Below are positions 1 through 6,798 of a stretch of DNA of 10,909 bases, piece by piece. Position 1 is the first letter of the stretch; each line of letters starts with the position of its first letter. Below the pieces are notes generated by a model. That model was not told the DNA's origin, made no database searches, and saw nothing but the letters and a program-made list of their open reading frames with translations. Position numbers and translations under genes: made by a program. The DNA comes from JAUVXJ01 sp964577995 (GTDB lineage Bacteria; Chloroflexota; Anaerolineae; UBA7937; B3-Chlor), in contig CAZOBP010000098.1 in assembly GCA_964577995.1 (NCBI GenBank), positions 1 to 10,909 of the forward strand, read 5' to 3'.

Positions 1-1085
1 CAGTCCGCCATCCACTGCACGATGTGCCGGTACGAGCATCCCAGATCGCAGGCGATGCACCTTCGCACGTCCTCTGGACGGTCCTCCAGCATCTTCTTCG
101 GCATTTCTGGGTCAGCCAGGCTCTGACGAGCTAGGGAGATCATGTCCACCCTTCCCGTCTCGATCACCTGCTTCACCAGCTTAGGGTCGTTGATCCGCCC
201 CACGCCGATCACTGGGACGTCAACAACCTTCTTGACCTCCTCAGCCAGGTAGAGGATGTTGGCCCTGGGCGTGTACAGCGGCTGGATGTTGTAGTATACC
301 CTCTCTTGTATCCCGGCCGACACGTCGATACAGTCGATGCCCAGCTCCTGGAGGAGGGGCGCATAGACCTTCTTCGTCTCCTCGATGGTCAGGCCTTCGT
401 CTCCCAGGAACTCATCGGCGCTGATCCTCATCAACAGAGGGTAGTCGGGACCCACCGCCTCCCGGCAAGCCCGTACGATCTGCTTGACGAGGAGGTACCT
501 GTCCTTGCCGTACTTGTCCTTGCGCTTGTTGCAGTAGGGCGATACGAACTGCGCGATCAGAAAGCCATGGGCGCCGTGGATCATCGCTCCGTCGAATCCG
601 GCCGCTTTCGCCCGCGCAGCCGCACGTGCGTAGCAGGCCACCAGTTCCTCGATCTCGTCCACGGCGAGGCCGCGAGGTTTGGCCGCCAGTGGGGGTGTGT
701 TATCGGAGGGAGCCACTGGCTGCATGCCAATGATTTGCGGGCTGGATACCCTCCCACCATGTACGAGTTGAATCGTGCACTTCGCCCCATAGGCGTGGAT
801 GGCTTCCGCGATCTCGTTCAGCCCCGGTAGTTGTCTGTCGCTGTAGACGCCAAGCATACGTGAGAACATGTTGCCGTCGGGGCGTATGTAGGAGGCCTCA
901 ATGTGTACCAGGCCGAAACCTCCCCTGGCCTTGGCAGCATAGTAGTCTACCATGCGGGGGGTAACGTGACCGTCCTCGGTGGCGTGGTTCATGACCATAG
1001 GTCCCGCCACGATACGGTTCTTGATTTCCGTCGTGCCGACGGCGATAGGCTCGAATACCTTGCTCGTGCTGTACTCGCCTCCCAT
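1..1085 (-). CDS. NADH:flavin oxidoreductase (Old Yellow Enzyme family) with 4Fe-4S motif, C-terminal part outside window
   Basis: Starts at ATG 1085 and runs off the left edge; about 361 codons are visible with no break. The visible part is the FMN TIM barrel of the 2,4-dienoyl-CoA reductase/enoate reductase branch. Landmarks: NRIVAGPM near residue 24, QLVHGGR near 105, HGAHGFLIAQF at 170-180, RISADE from 220, phosphate-binding GVGRI at 294-298 and R320 in LARQSLADPE. A 4Fe-4S motif follows, C343-x2-C346-x3-C350; the cut last codon (TG-) lies exactly where the fourth cysteine (x11 later) belongs. Members with this cluster normally carry a further FAD/NAD(P)H domain of roughly 300 residues, which would lie beyond the edge. 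The family reduces activated C=C bonds, but relatives also oxidise amines (trimethylamine and histamine dehydrogenases). Odd: the usual proton-donor Tyr in HxxHGY is Phe175. Probably the last visible gene of the operon, 92 bp after the aminotransferase. Family call is firm; substrate unknown. Confidence 0.93.
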   Translation of the reverse strand, partial: MGGEYSTSKVFEPIAVGTTEIKNRIVAGPMVMNHATEDGHVTPRMVDYYAAKARGGFGLVHIEASYIRPDGNMFSRMLGVYSDRQLPGLNEIAEAIHAYGAKCTIQLVHGGRVSSPQIIGMQPVAPSDNTPPLAAKPRGLAVDEIEELVACYARAAARAKAAGFDGAMIHGAHGFLIAQFVSPYCNKRKDKYGKDRYLLVKQIVRACREAVGPDYPLLMRISADEFLGDEGLTIEETKKVYAPLLQELGIDCIDVSAGIQERVYYNIQPLYTPRANILYLAEEVKKVVDVPVIGVGRINDPKLVKQVIETGRVDMISLARQSLADPEMPKKMLEDRPEDVRRCIACDLGCSYRHIVQWMAD

Positions 1086-1094
1086 TTGTTGCCG

Positions 1095-1100
1095 TTCCTT
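1095..1100 (-). promoter_or_regulatory. Ribosome binding site of the flavin oxidoreductase gene
   Basis: AAGGAA on the minus strand, 9 nt before ATG 1085. It supports that start; I saw no better-placed start in the 92-bp gap to the gene upstream. Confidence 0.6.
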
Positions 1101-1177
1101 TCTCTCGCTAGGGGACCGAAAAACGGATCGGCCCGTGCTCCGATGCTCGCGCAACTCCGGCACGTGGTTGGAGTTGG

Positions 1178-2395
1178 CTAGCTCACGGCTGCGAGGGTCT
1201 CTTCGATGATGGAAAGCCCCTTGTTGATCTCCTCGGCCGTGATGATGAGCGGGGGAGCGAGCCGGATCGTGGCCTCGGCATACATGCTCCAACCTAAGAG
1301 GACGCCCCTGTCCTGGGCCTCATGGGAGAAGCGCTCGGCCCTGGCTGCGTCGTCCAGTTCCAGGCCGACCAACAGACCCTTGCCGCGCACGTCTTTCACC
1401 ACGTCGAAGCGCCTCTGGAGTGTTCTGAGACCCTCCATCAACTGCGCGCCGCGCGCCGCGGCATTGCTCGGTAGATCCTCCCGGATCATGTACTCGATAG
1501 CAGCCTTCGACGCTGCACAAACCACGGCGTTGCCGCCGAAGGTGGTGATGTGTGACTTGGACGGCTTGTAGAAGGTGGACAGGATCTCCCGGCTGCTCAT
1601 GAAAGCACCCATGGGCAGTCCACCACCTATGGCCTTTCCCAAGCACAACACGTCTGGCCACACGTCCCAGTGCTCTCCACAGAACCACTTCCCGGTACGG
1701 GCAAAGCCTGTCTGGACCTCATCGAAGATGAGTAGCGCCCCTCTGTCGGTGCAGAGCTTCCTGAGTCGAGGCATGTACTCGTCATCGGGGACGCGGACAC
1801 CACCCTCCGATTGGATAGGCTCCATGATCACCCCAGCCGTTTCATCGTCGATGGCTTTCTCGGCCGCGTCGATGTCGCTGAAGGGTATGAACTCCACCAT
1901 GGGCACCAAGGGCTCGAAAGGTTTGCGGTAGACCTCTCTCCAGGTCACTGAGAGGGAGCCATAAGTGCGCCCATGAAAACCTCTCTCCATGGTGATCCAC
2001 TTCTTCCGTCCGGTGTACTTGCGGGCCAGCTTCAACGCCCCTTCGATGGCTTCGGTGCCGCTGTTCGCGAAGAAGGTCTGCTGTAGATTGGGCCCCGTGA
2101 TCTGTGCCAGGAGCTTGGCCACGTCGACCTGCACCGGCACCACGTAAACCCCGAAGACCATGGCGTGGGCCAGCTTGTCCACCTGCTCTTTGACCGCGGC
2201 AGCCACCTCTGGATTGGTCGCCCCCACGCTGTTCACGGAGATCCCCGCGACCAAGTCCAGATACTCTGTGCCGTCGGCCATGGTGACCGTACAGCCGTGA
2301 GCCTTTTCTACCACCATCTGTTTCGGCGGTGGGGCTGTCTGGCACACGTATTCGGCGTCTTCTTCTATGTATGAGCTAATCGTTTCGAGATCCAT
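1178..2395 (-). CDS. Class-III PLP-dependent aminotransferase (acetylornithine/ornithine/GABA aminotransferase-like)
   Basis: 405 residues from ATG 2395. The frame stays open to 2476, but the extension (basic, low-complexity, MARVQMSRRFKKH) does not look like the family and the SD site lies inside it, so I chose 2395. Fold-type I aminotransferase landmarks: NSGTEAIEGALKLAR (111-125) for the PLP phosphate, FHGRTYGSLSVT (140-151), the PLP-ring aspartate D225 in LIFDEVQTGFARTG, the Schiff-base lysine K254 in LGKAIGGGLPMGAF, HITTFGGNAV (282-291), and R378 in IRLAPPLIIT, the usual carboxylate-binding arginine near the C-terminus. Length is normal for the family. It moves an amino group between an omega-amino or alpha-amino compound and a 2-oxo acid in the cytoplasm. 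The direct neighbour is an aldehyde oxidoreductase, so an aldehyde-producing omega-transamination is plausible. It lacks the cysteine insert of the other aminotransferase here, so the two are not a recent duplication. Class firm; exact substrate not readable from sequence. Confidence 0.93.
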   Translation of the reverse strand: MDLETISSYIEEDAEYVCQTAPPPKQMVVEKAHGCTVTMADGTEYLDLVAGISVNSVGATNPEVAAAVKEQVDKLAHAMVFGVYVVPVQVDVAKLLAQITGPNLQQTFFANSGTEAIEGALKLARKYTGRKKWITMERGFHGRTYGSLSVTWREVYRKPFEPLVPMVEFIPFSDIDAAEKAIDDETAGVIMEPIQSEGGVRVPDDEYMPRLRKLCTDRGALLIFDEVQTGFARTGKWFCGEHWDVWPDVLCLGKAIGGGLPMGAFMSSREILSTFYKPSKSHITTFGGNAVVCAASKAAIEYMIREDLPSNAAARGAQLMEGLRTLQRRFDVVKDVRGKGLLVGLELDDAARAERFSHEAQDRGVLLGWSMYAEATIRLAPPLIITAEEINKGLSIIEETLAAVS

Positions 2396-2404
2396 GGGTC
2401 TTGG

Positions 2405-2411
2405 TCTCCTT
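2405..2411 (-). promoter_or_regulatory. Ribosome binding site deciding the start of the second aminotransferase
   Basis: AAGGAGA on the minus strand, 9 nt before ATG 2395. Because it lies inside the longer open frame that reaches 2476, it argues for the shorter 405-residue protein. Confidence 0.7.
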
Positions 2412-2428
2412 CTCTGACTGTATAGCTG

Positions 2429-2483
2429 CAAGCGCTCGTGCTTCTTGAATCGACGAGACATCTGAACTCGCGCCAAGCGCTTG
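2429..2483. repeat. Inverted repeat in the gap between aldehyde oxidoreductase and second aminotransferase
   Basis: CAAGCGCT at 2429-2436 is matched by AGCGCTTG at 2476-2483, and the right copy is itself part of a 10-bp palindrome, CAAGCGCTTG (2474-2483). It lies in the 176-bp gap, the longest between genes of the presumed operon. It could form an RNA hairpin or be an operator, but no T-run follows, so I do not call a terminator. The arms are short and chance is possible. Confidence 0.3.
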
Positions 2484-2571
2484 ACCCGGACGCCCAGAGG
2501 TCGTCTGGCAGCGGCCTGTAGAGAATCGCGTAAGGAATGCAGCCCATTTCGACTAGAGTCTTCCTCCGCGG

Positions 2572-4419
2572 CTATCCGCGGGCCGACAAACCCAACTCCT
2601 TCAGTTTCTCCGGCGTAGGGACGCCATCTTCAGACCACCCGCGCACTGCGTAATACTCACCCAGCATCATGCCTAGATGTGGTAGGTTCCCCTTCGCGTT
2701 CCCCGAGGGTCGTGCGTGGGTGAGCATGCGGGGCGGTAGCGTATCTTCCTTGCGGCTGATACCCCATTGCCCGTTGATCAGTCTCTTGAGATTGAATAGC
2801 CTATCACCTACGAGGAGTACATCCTGTACACTCCAGTCCCAACCCAGAGCCAGGTTCACCCATTCAGCCAATAGCTCCGGTCCCACGCCGCCCTTGGCGA
2901 TGAATTTGCAGAGGCCCAGGCCATTGAAGACACCCATGAAGTTCTGGAAGTCGTACACCATTCGGGCCTTGCCCTCGCTGACCAGCATGTCAGGCGGGTC
3001 CATGTAGCCCATGTCTGGCCACTGAATGCCATACTCGTGCCAATAGGTCATGGTTTCCAGATGGTCACCGCCTCGATTCGCCGTGGCATACCCCAGAGCC
3101 ATACTGGTGAAGGCCCTGGGGTCGTGGTAGGGCAGCTCGAGTCCCTTGACCTGCACGGCGAACTCGATCGCGTTGTGACCCAGTCGCCCCGCCGCGGCCC
3201 TGCTGCCGTCGGCTAGCAAGTCCCCCACGCCTTCTCGTCTCGCTATCATCTCAATGAGGCGGATCATGCTGTCCACGTTGCCCCACGAAAGGTCCAGTCC
3301 TCCGGTTGCCTCAGAAGTCAACAACCCCTTCTCCCAGGCCTCCATGGCGAAGGCGATGGTGCCCGAGGTTGAGATGGTATCCAGGCCATGGCGATTGCAG
3401 AGATCGTTCATGGCGGCGATGCTCTCCAAGTCATCGTTCAGACAAAGAGGTCCGAACCCGATGATGGTCTCGTACTCGGGCCCGGAGCCGGCAAGCCCAG
3501 CGTACGGCCCCTCACGAATTTCGATCTCGCGACCACAGGCAATGGGACAGGCGTGGCATCGGTAGGTGCCGGTGAGGATGGTCTCCGTCATCCTTTCTCC
3601 GGTGACCTTCGGCGCGCCTTCCACCCAGCTACCCAGGCGCCAGTTCTGGATGGCCATGTCACCTACTTTCTCGGTGGTGACGATGCCCCCTGACGTCCCG
3701 AACCGGGTCATGCCCAGGGACTTCTCTCTGATGGTGGTGTTGACCTGGCGCACGCTCTCCAGCAGCTCTTCACGATTGAAGTACCCTGGCTTGCCCCTGC
3801 CCCTGACGACGATGGCCTTCAGGTTCTTGCTGCCCATCAGGGCCCCCATGCCGCCGCGCCCTGCGGCACGGGAGTCTTTCCCGCCGACCATCACTGCGGC
3901 CATGCGACTCAAGTTCTCGCCGGCCAGCCCGATGCACGCCACCTGTGCCTTGGGATCAGTCTCATTCCTCAGCTTGTCTGCCGTCTGATAGGTATCCAGC
4001 CCCCAAAGGTGGGATGCCGGCCTGATCTCGACATCATCCTCGTTGACCCAGAGGAAGACTGGCTCTCGCGCTCGTCCAGTGATCACCAGACCGTCGTATC
4101 CAGCGGCCCGGAGTTGCGCGCCCCAGTACCCCCCGGCGGTGGCCTCATTCCAGAGCCCCGTCAGCGGCGAGCGACCGCAGAGGCAGACGCGAGCCGAAGT
4201 TGGTACCACCGTACCGGAGAGGACACCGATCATCAGGATCAAGCTGCTTTCCGGGTCAAGTGCCTCCCGGGACGGGTCCATCTCGTCGTAGTAGATCCTC
4301 GCAGCCAGGCCCCCTCCCAACAGGTACCTCTCGACCACGTTGTCTTCGATGTTCTCTACGCGGGTCTCTCCCGCCGTCAAATCTATCCGCACCAACTTGC
4401 CGGCGTATGTATAGGGCAT
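2572..4419 (-). CDS. aor: Aldehyde ferredoxin oxidoreductase (tungsten/molybdopterin enzyme)
   Basis: 615 residues, full length for the family. Cytoplasmic enzyme that oxidises aldehydes to carboxylates and passes electrons to ferredoxin, using a bis-pterin tungsten (or molybdenum) cofactor and one 4Fe-4S cluster. N-terminal domain landmarks: GKLVRIDLTAG (7-17), GVLSGTVVPTSAR (65-77), GRSPLTGLWNEATAGG (82-97), the LRAAGYDGLVITG stretch (103-115) and GRGGMGALMGSKNLKAIVVRG (187-207). Cluster ligands are C288-x2-C291-x3-C295 and C504 in GLGLCKF. GPEYET (313-318), GLDTISTSG (345-353) and YATANRGGDH (444-453) match the pterin-contacting C-terminal domains. The frame opens with GTG at 4428, but an SD-like AAGGTGAT points to ATG 4419, giving MPYTYAGK, the usual family beginning. 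It starts 20 bp after the upstream aminotransferase stops, a strong sign of co-transcription, which suggests it takes an aldehyde made by that transaminase. Could be any AOR-type subfamily; specificity unknown. Confidence 0.97.
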   Translation of the reverse strand: MPYTYAGKLVRIDLTAGETRVENIEDNVVERYLLGGGLAARIYYDEMDPSREALDPESSLILMIGVLSGTVVPTSARVCLCGRSPLTGLWNEATAGGYWGAQLRAAGYDGLVITGRAREPVFLWVNEDDVEIRPASHLWGLDTYQTADKLRNETDPKAQVACIGLAGENLSRMAAVMVGGKDSRAAGRGGMGALMGSKNLKAIVVRGRGKPGYFNREELLESVRQVNTTIREKSLGMTRFGTSGGIVTTEKVGDMAIQNWRLGSWVEGAPKVTGERMTETILTGTYRCHACPIACGREIEIREGPYAGLAGSGPEYETIIGFGPLCLNDDLESIAAMNDLCNRHGLDTISTSGTIAFAMEAWEKGLLTSEATGGLDLSWGNVDSMIRLIEMIARREGVGDLLADGSRAAAGRLGHNAIEFAVQVKGLELPYHDPRAFTSMALGYATANRGGDHLETMTYWHEYGIQWPDMGYMDPPDMLVSEGKARMVYDFQNFMGVFNGLGLCKFIAKGGVGPELLAEWVNLALGWDWSVQDVLLVGDRLFNLKRLINGQWGISRKEDTLPPRMLTHARPSGNAKGNLPHLGMMLGEYYAVRGWSEDGVPTPEKLKELGLSARG

Positions 4420-4423
4420 GATG

Positions 4424-4431
4424 ATCACCTT
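4424..4431 (-). promoter_or_regulatory. Ribosome binding site deciding the AOR start
   Basis: AAGGTGAT on the minus strand matches much of the anti-16S consensus AAGGAGGTGAT and places its AAGG core 8 nt before ATG 4419. This favours 4419 over the GTG at 4428, which lies inside the site. Confidence 0.6.
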
Positions 4432-4439
4432 GTGTTCGT

Positions 4440-5774
4440 CTATTTCACCGCTTTGTCAGCTATGCTCAGAACCTCGTCAATGGCCACCAGGCCTTCCTTG
4501 AGCTCCTTCTCCGTGACGATCAATGGCGGGGCCATGAACAGCCAATTGCGAGTGAGGAAAGTATAGACTCCCCTCTTCATCAACTCCTGGTACATCTGGT
4601 CCATGAGACCCGTCTCGCCAGCCATCCAATCCACGATGGGCTCTTTGGTCCCCCTGTCCTTCACCAACTCGATGACGCCGAAGAGACCGATGGCGCGGAA
4701 CTCGCCGATGGAGGGGTGTTTGTCCTGCATCTTCTTCAATTCGGCCTGCATGACCTGGCCCATCTTCTTGCAGTTCTCGATGAGGCCTTCCTCCTGGTAG
4801 ACCTTCACGGCGGCCAGGCCCGCGGCGCAGGACATGGGGTGGCCATTATAGGTCAGACCCATCCACAACATACGGTCCCAGAAATACTCCGCGATCTCGC
4901 TGGACACAGCCACCGCGCCGAGTGGCAGCGCTGATCCAGTCAATCCCTTGGCCATGGTGATGATATCTGGCTTGACGTCCCAGTTGTCCACGGCGAACCA
5001 CTCGCCCGTTCTGCCAAAACCGCTCATCACCTCGTCGGAGACGAGCAGGATGTTGTACTTGTCGCACAGAGCCCTTACCGCCGGCCAGTAGTCGTCCCTG
5101 GGGACGAAGATGCCGTTGCTTCCCGTGACGCCCTCCATGAAGATGGCAGCGATTCTGTCCGGGTCTTCGTAGTGTATCACTTCTTCTATGTAGCTGACGC
5201 ATTCGAGGTTACAGGTCTCCCTCTCCTGGTGGAAGGAGCAGCGATAGCAATAGGGATCGGGCACGTGCACCACGCCCGGGATGCCCGGCTCTACCTTCGT
5301 CCGCCGAATGTCGCCCGACACGGACATCGCGCCGTAGCTGGCTCCGTGATAGCCTCGAAAACGGGCGATGATCTTGAGCTTCCCTGAATAGAGTCGCACG
5401 AACTTGACGGCGTTTTCGTTCGATTCCGCACCACTCAGCGTGAAGAGGACCTTGGTCAGGTTGTCAGGCGTGATCTCAGCCAGCAACTCGGCCAGCTCCG
5501 CTCTGACCCGGGTAGTGAACTTGGGTGCGGCGAAGTACAACTGATCGGCTTGCTCCTTGATTGCCGAAACGATCTTGGGATGTTGATGACCGGCGTTGGT
5601 GCACATCAACTGGGAGATGAAGTCGAGGTAGCGATTGCCCTCCACATCCCAGAAGTAGCAGCCCTCGCCGCCAGCCAAAGCAATGGGCTTGGCCTTGGAC
5701 TGCACCGCCCAAGAGGAGAAGTTGTACTGAACGCTCTTGTCTACCATCTCTTGTGCCGATTCCTTCTTACTCAC
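4440..5774 (-). CDS. Class-III PLP-dependent aminotransferase, taurine/omega-amino-acid type with Cys4 insert
   Basis: 444 residues from GTG 5774. An in-frame TTG at 5792 exists, but the strong SD site AAGGAGG lies between them. Landmarks: FWDVEGNRYLDFISQ (41-55), FTLSGAESNENAVKF (111-125), RFRGYHGASYGAMSVSGD (138-155), D247 in LLVSDEVMSGFGRTGEW, the PLP lysine K276 in ITMAKGLTGSALPLGAV, and a C-terminal stretch GVYTFLTRNWLFMAPPLIVT (402-421) that I associate with taurine and related omega-transaminases. A four-cysteine insert, C176-x2-C179-x8-C188-x3-C192 (starting PDPYCYRC), is seen in part of this family and looks like a metal site. The enzyme would move the amino group of a terminal amine or omega-amino acid to pyruvate or 2-oxoglutarate, leaving an aldehyde. 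It follows the importer permease by 91 bp and precedes the aldehyde oxidoreductase by 20 bp, fitting an uptake-deaminate-oxidise sequence. The taurine link rests on resemblance only; no sulfonate-handling gene is visible. Confidence 0.93.
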   Translation of the reverse strand: MSKKESAQEMVDKSVQYNFSSWAVQSKAKPIALAGGEGCYFWDVEGNRYLDFISQLMCTNAGHQHPKIVSAIKEQADQLYFAAPKFTTRVRAELAELLAEITPDNLTKVLFTLSGAESNENAVKFVRLYSGKLKIIARFRGYHGASYGAMSVSGDIRRTKVEPGIPGVVHVPDPYCYRCSFHQERETCNLECVSYIEEVIHYEDPDRIAAIFMEGVTGSNGIFVPRDDYWPAVRALCDKYNILLVSDEVMSGFGRTGEWFAVDNWDVKPDIITMAKGLTGSALPLGAVAVSSEIAEYFWDRMLWMGLTYNGHPMSCAAGLAAVKVYQEEGLIENCKKMGQVMQAELKKMQDKHPSIGEFRAIGLFGVIELVKDRGTKEPIVDWMAGETGLMDQMYQELMKRGVYTFLTRNWLFMAPPLIVTEKELKEGLVAIDEVLSIADKAVK

Positions 5775-5780
5775 AATCAG

Positions 5781-5787
5781 CCTCCTT
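5781..5787 (-). promoter_or_regulatory. Ribosome binding site deciding the first aminotransferase start
   Basis: AAGGAGG on the minus strand, 6 nt before GTG 5774. It lies downstream of the alternative TTG at 5792, so it selects the GTG. Confidence 0.8.
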
Positions 5788-5865
5788 GGCAATAGCGCCT
5801 GGCCCTTTGAGCCAATATGTCACTCCTGTCCTGCATTGAGGTTTCCGCCTGGGCACCACGCTCGA

Positions 5866-6798
5866 CTACTCCTTGACGTAGGGCGTCCCCACGGCCGCTG
5901 GAGGTGTCGTCTTGCCCACCAGGCCGACGAAGGTCAGCAGCGTTAGCAGATAGGGAAACATGGATAGCAACTGCGGTGACACGCTGTAGTTGAGTGCTGG
6001 GATTCTGACAATCGCTGCCTGGGCGCTGCCAAAGAGAAGGCAGGCGGCCAGGGTTCTGACCGGCATCCACTTGCCGAAGATCAGCGCTGCCAGCGCGATG
6101 AAGCCGCGCCCAGCACTCATATTCTCAAGGAAAGTGTGAAGCTGACCGATCGACAAGAATGCCCCTCCCAACCCAGCCAGCGCACCGCTGATGAGCACGC
6201 AGATGTACCTAGTCCTCAAGACGGAGATGCCAAGCGTGTCCGCAGCCTTGGGATGCTCTCCCACCGACCTGAGACTCAGGCCCCAGGATGTGCGGAAGAG
6301 CACGAAGTGGGCCACAGGCACCAGTATAAACGCCAGATAGACGAGCGGGATGTGCTGGAACAGGACCTCACCTATGAAGGGTATGTCGCCTAGCACTGGA
6401 ATCTTCCACACTGCAAATCCGGCCACGCGAGGTTTGTCCTGCAGCCCCCAGATGATGCGGAGAGAGTAGGTGGTCAGTCCCAGGCCAAGGATGTTGATCG
6501 CCGCACCAGACACAATCTGGTCTCCCCTGATGGTCACGCTCAGGAATGCGTGGATGAGGGCCATGAGGGCACCCCCGGCCATGGCGATCAGCACGCCCAG
6601 CCAAGCGTTCCCTGTGTAGAAGGCCCCGACTACTCCGGCGAAGGCGCCCGTAAGCATCATACCCTCCAGGCCTATGTTCACGACGCCGGAGCGCTCCGAG
6701 AAGATGCCGCCGATGGCGCTGAAGATCAGTGGTGTCGCCAGTCGCACACCAGCCGCGAAGAAAGCGGCGGTGAAGAACTCAATCAGACCTTGCAGCAC
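5866..6798 (-). CDS. ABC importer permease, BMP-type nucleoside-like system, second subunit (YufQ/NupQ-like)
   Basis: 310 residues from GTG 6798; inner-membrane permease of the BPD_transp_2 (branched-chain/ribose/nucleoside) family. Diagnostic stretch FSERSGVVNIGLEGMMLTGAF at 33-53. Hydrophobic segments, judged by eye, fall near 8-32, 38-60, 65-90, 97-118, 146-168, 197-217, 231-259 and 276-296, with a cytoplasmic loop RSVGEHPKAADTLGI (177-191) that would contact the ATP-binding protein. The open frame reaches 6831, but an SD site 6 nt before GTG 6798 fixes the shorter form. The gene overlaps the preceding permease by 20 bp, so translation is probably coupled. Length agrees with second permeases of BMP systems (about 310-320). 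It pairs with the 360-residue permease to form the channel. Family certain; cargo not deducible from this subunit. Confidence 0.95.
   Translation of the reverse strand: MLQGLIEFFTAAFFAAGVRLATPLIFSAIGGIFSERSGVVNIGLEGMMLTGAFAGVVGAFYTGNAWLGVLIAMAGGALMALIHAFLSVTIRGDQIVSGAAINILGLGLTTYSLRIIWGLQDKPRVAGFAVWKIPVLGDIPFIGEVLFQHIPLVYLAFILVPVAHFVLFRTSWGLSLRSVGEHPKAADTLGISVLRTRYICVLISGALAGLGGAFLSIGQLHTFLENMSAGRGFIALAALIFGKWMPVRTLAACLLFGSAQAAIVRIPALNYSVSPQLLSMFPYLLTLLTFVGLVGKTTPPAAVGTPYVKE

Noticed and set aside
306..830. A 174-codon plus-strand open frame opposite the flavin oxidoreductase
   Set aside because: The minus strand encodes an unbroken OYE barrel across the same bases, with the active site and FMN motifs in order; the plus frame shows no known motif.
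2365..2547. A 60-codon minus-strand frame bridging the AOR-aminotransferase gap
   Set aside because: It runs into the second aminotransferase in another frame, lacks a ribosome binding site and has no recognisable content.
2566..2581. Twin CCGCGG hexamers around the AOR stop codon as a terminator
   Set aside because: The spacer is only 4 nt, too tight for a normal hairpin loop, and no T-run follows; it is more likely GC-rich chance.
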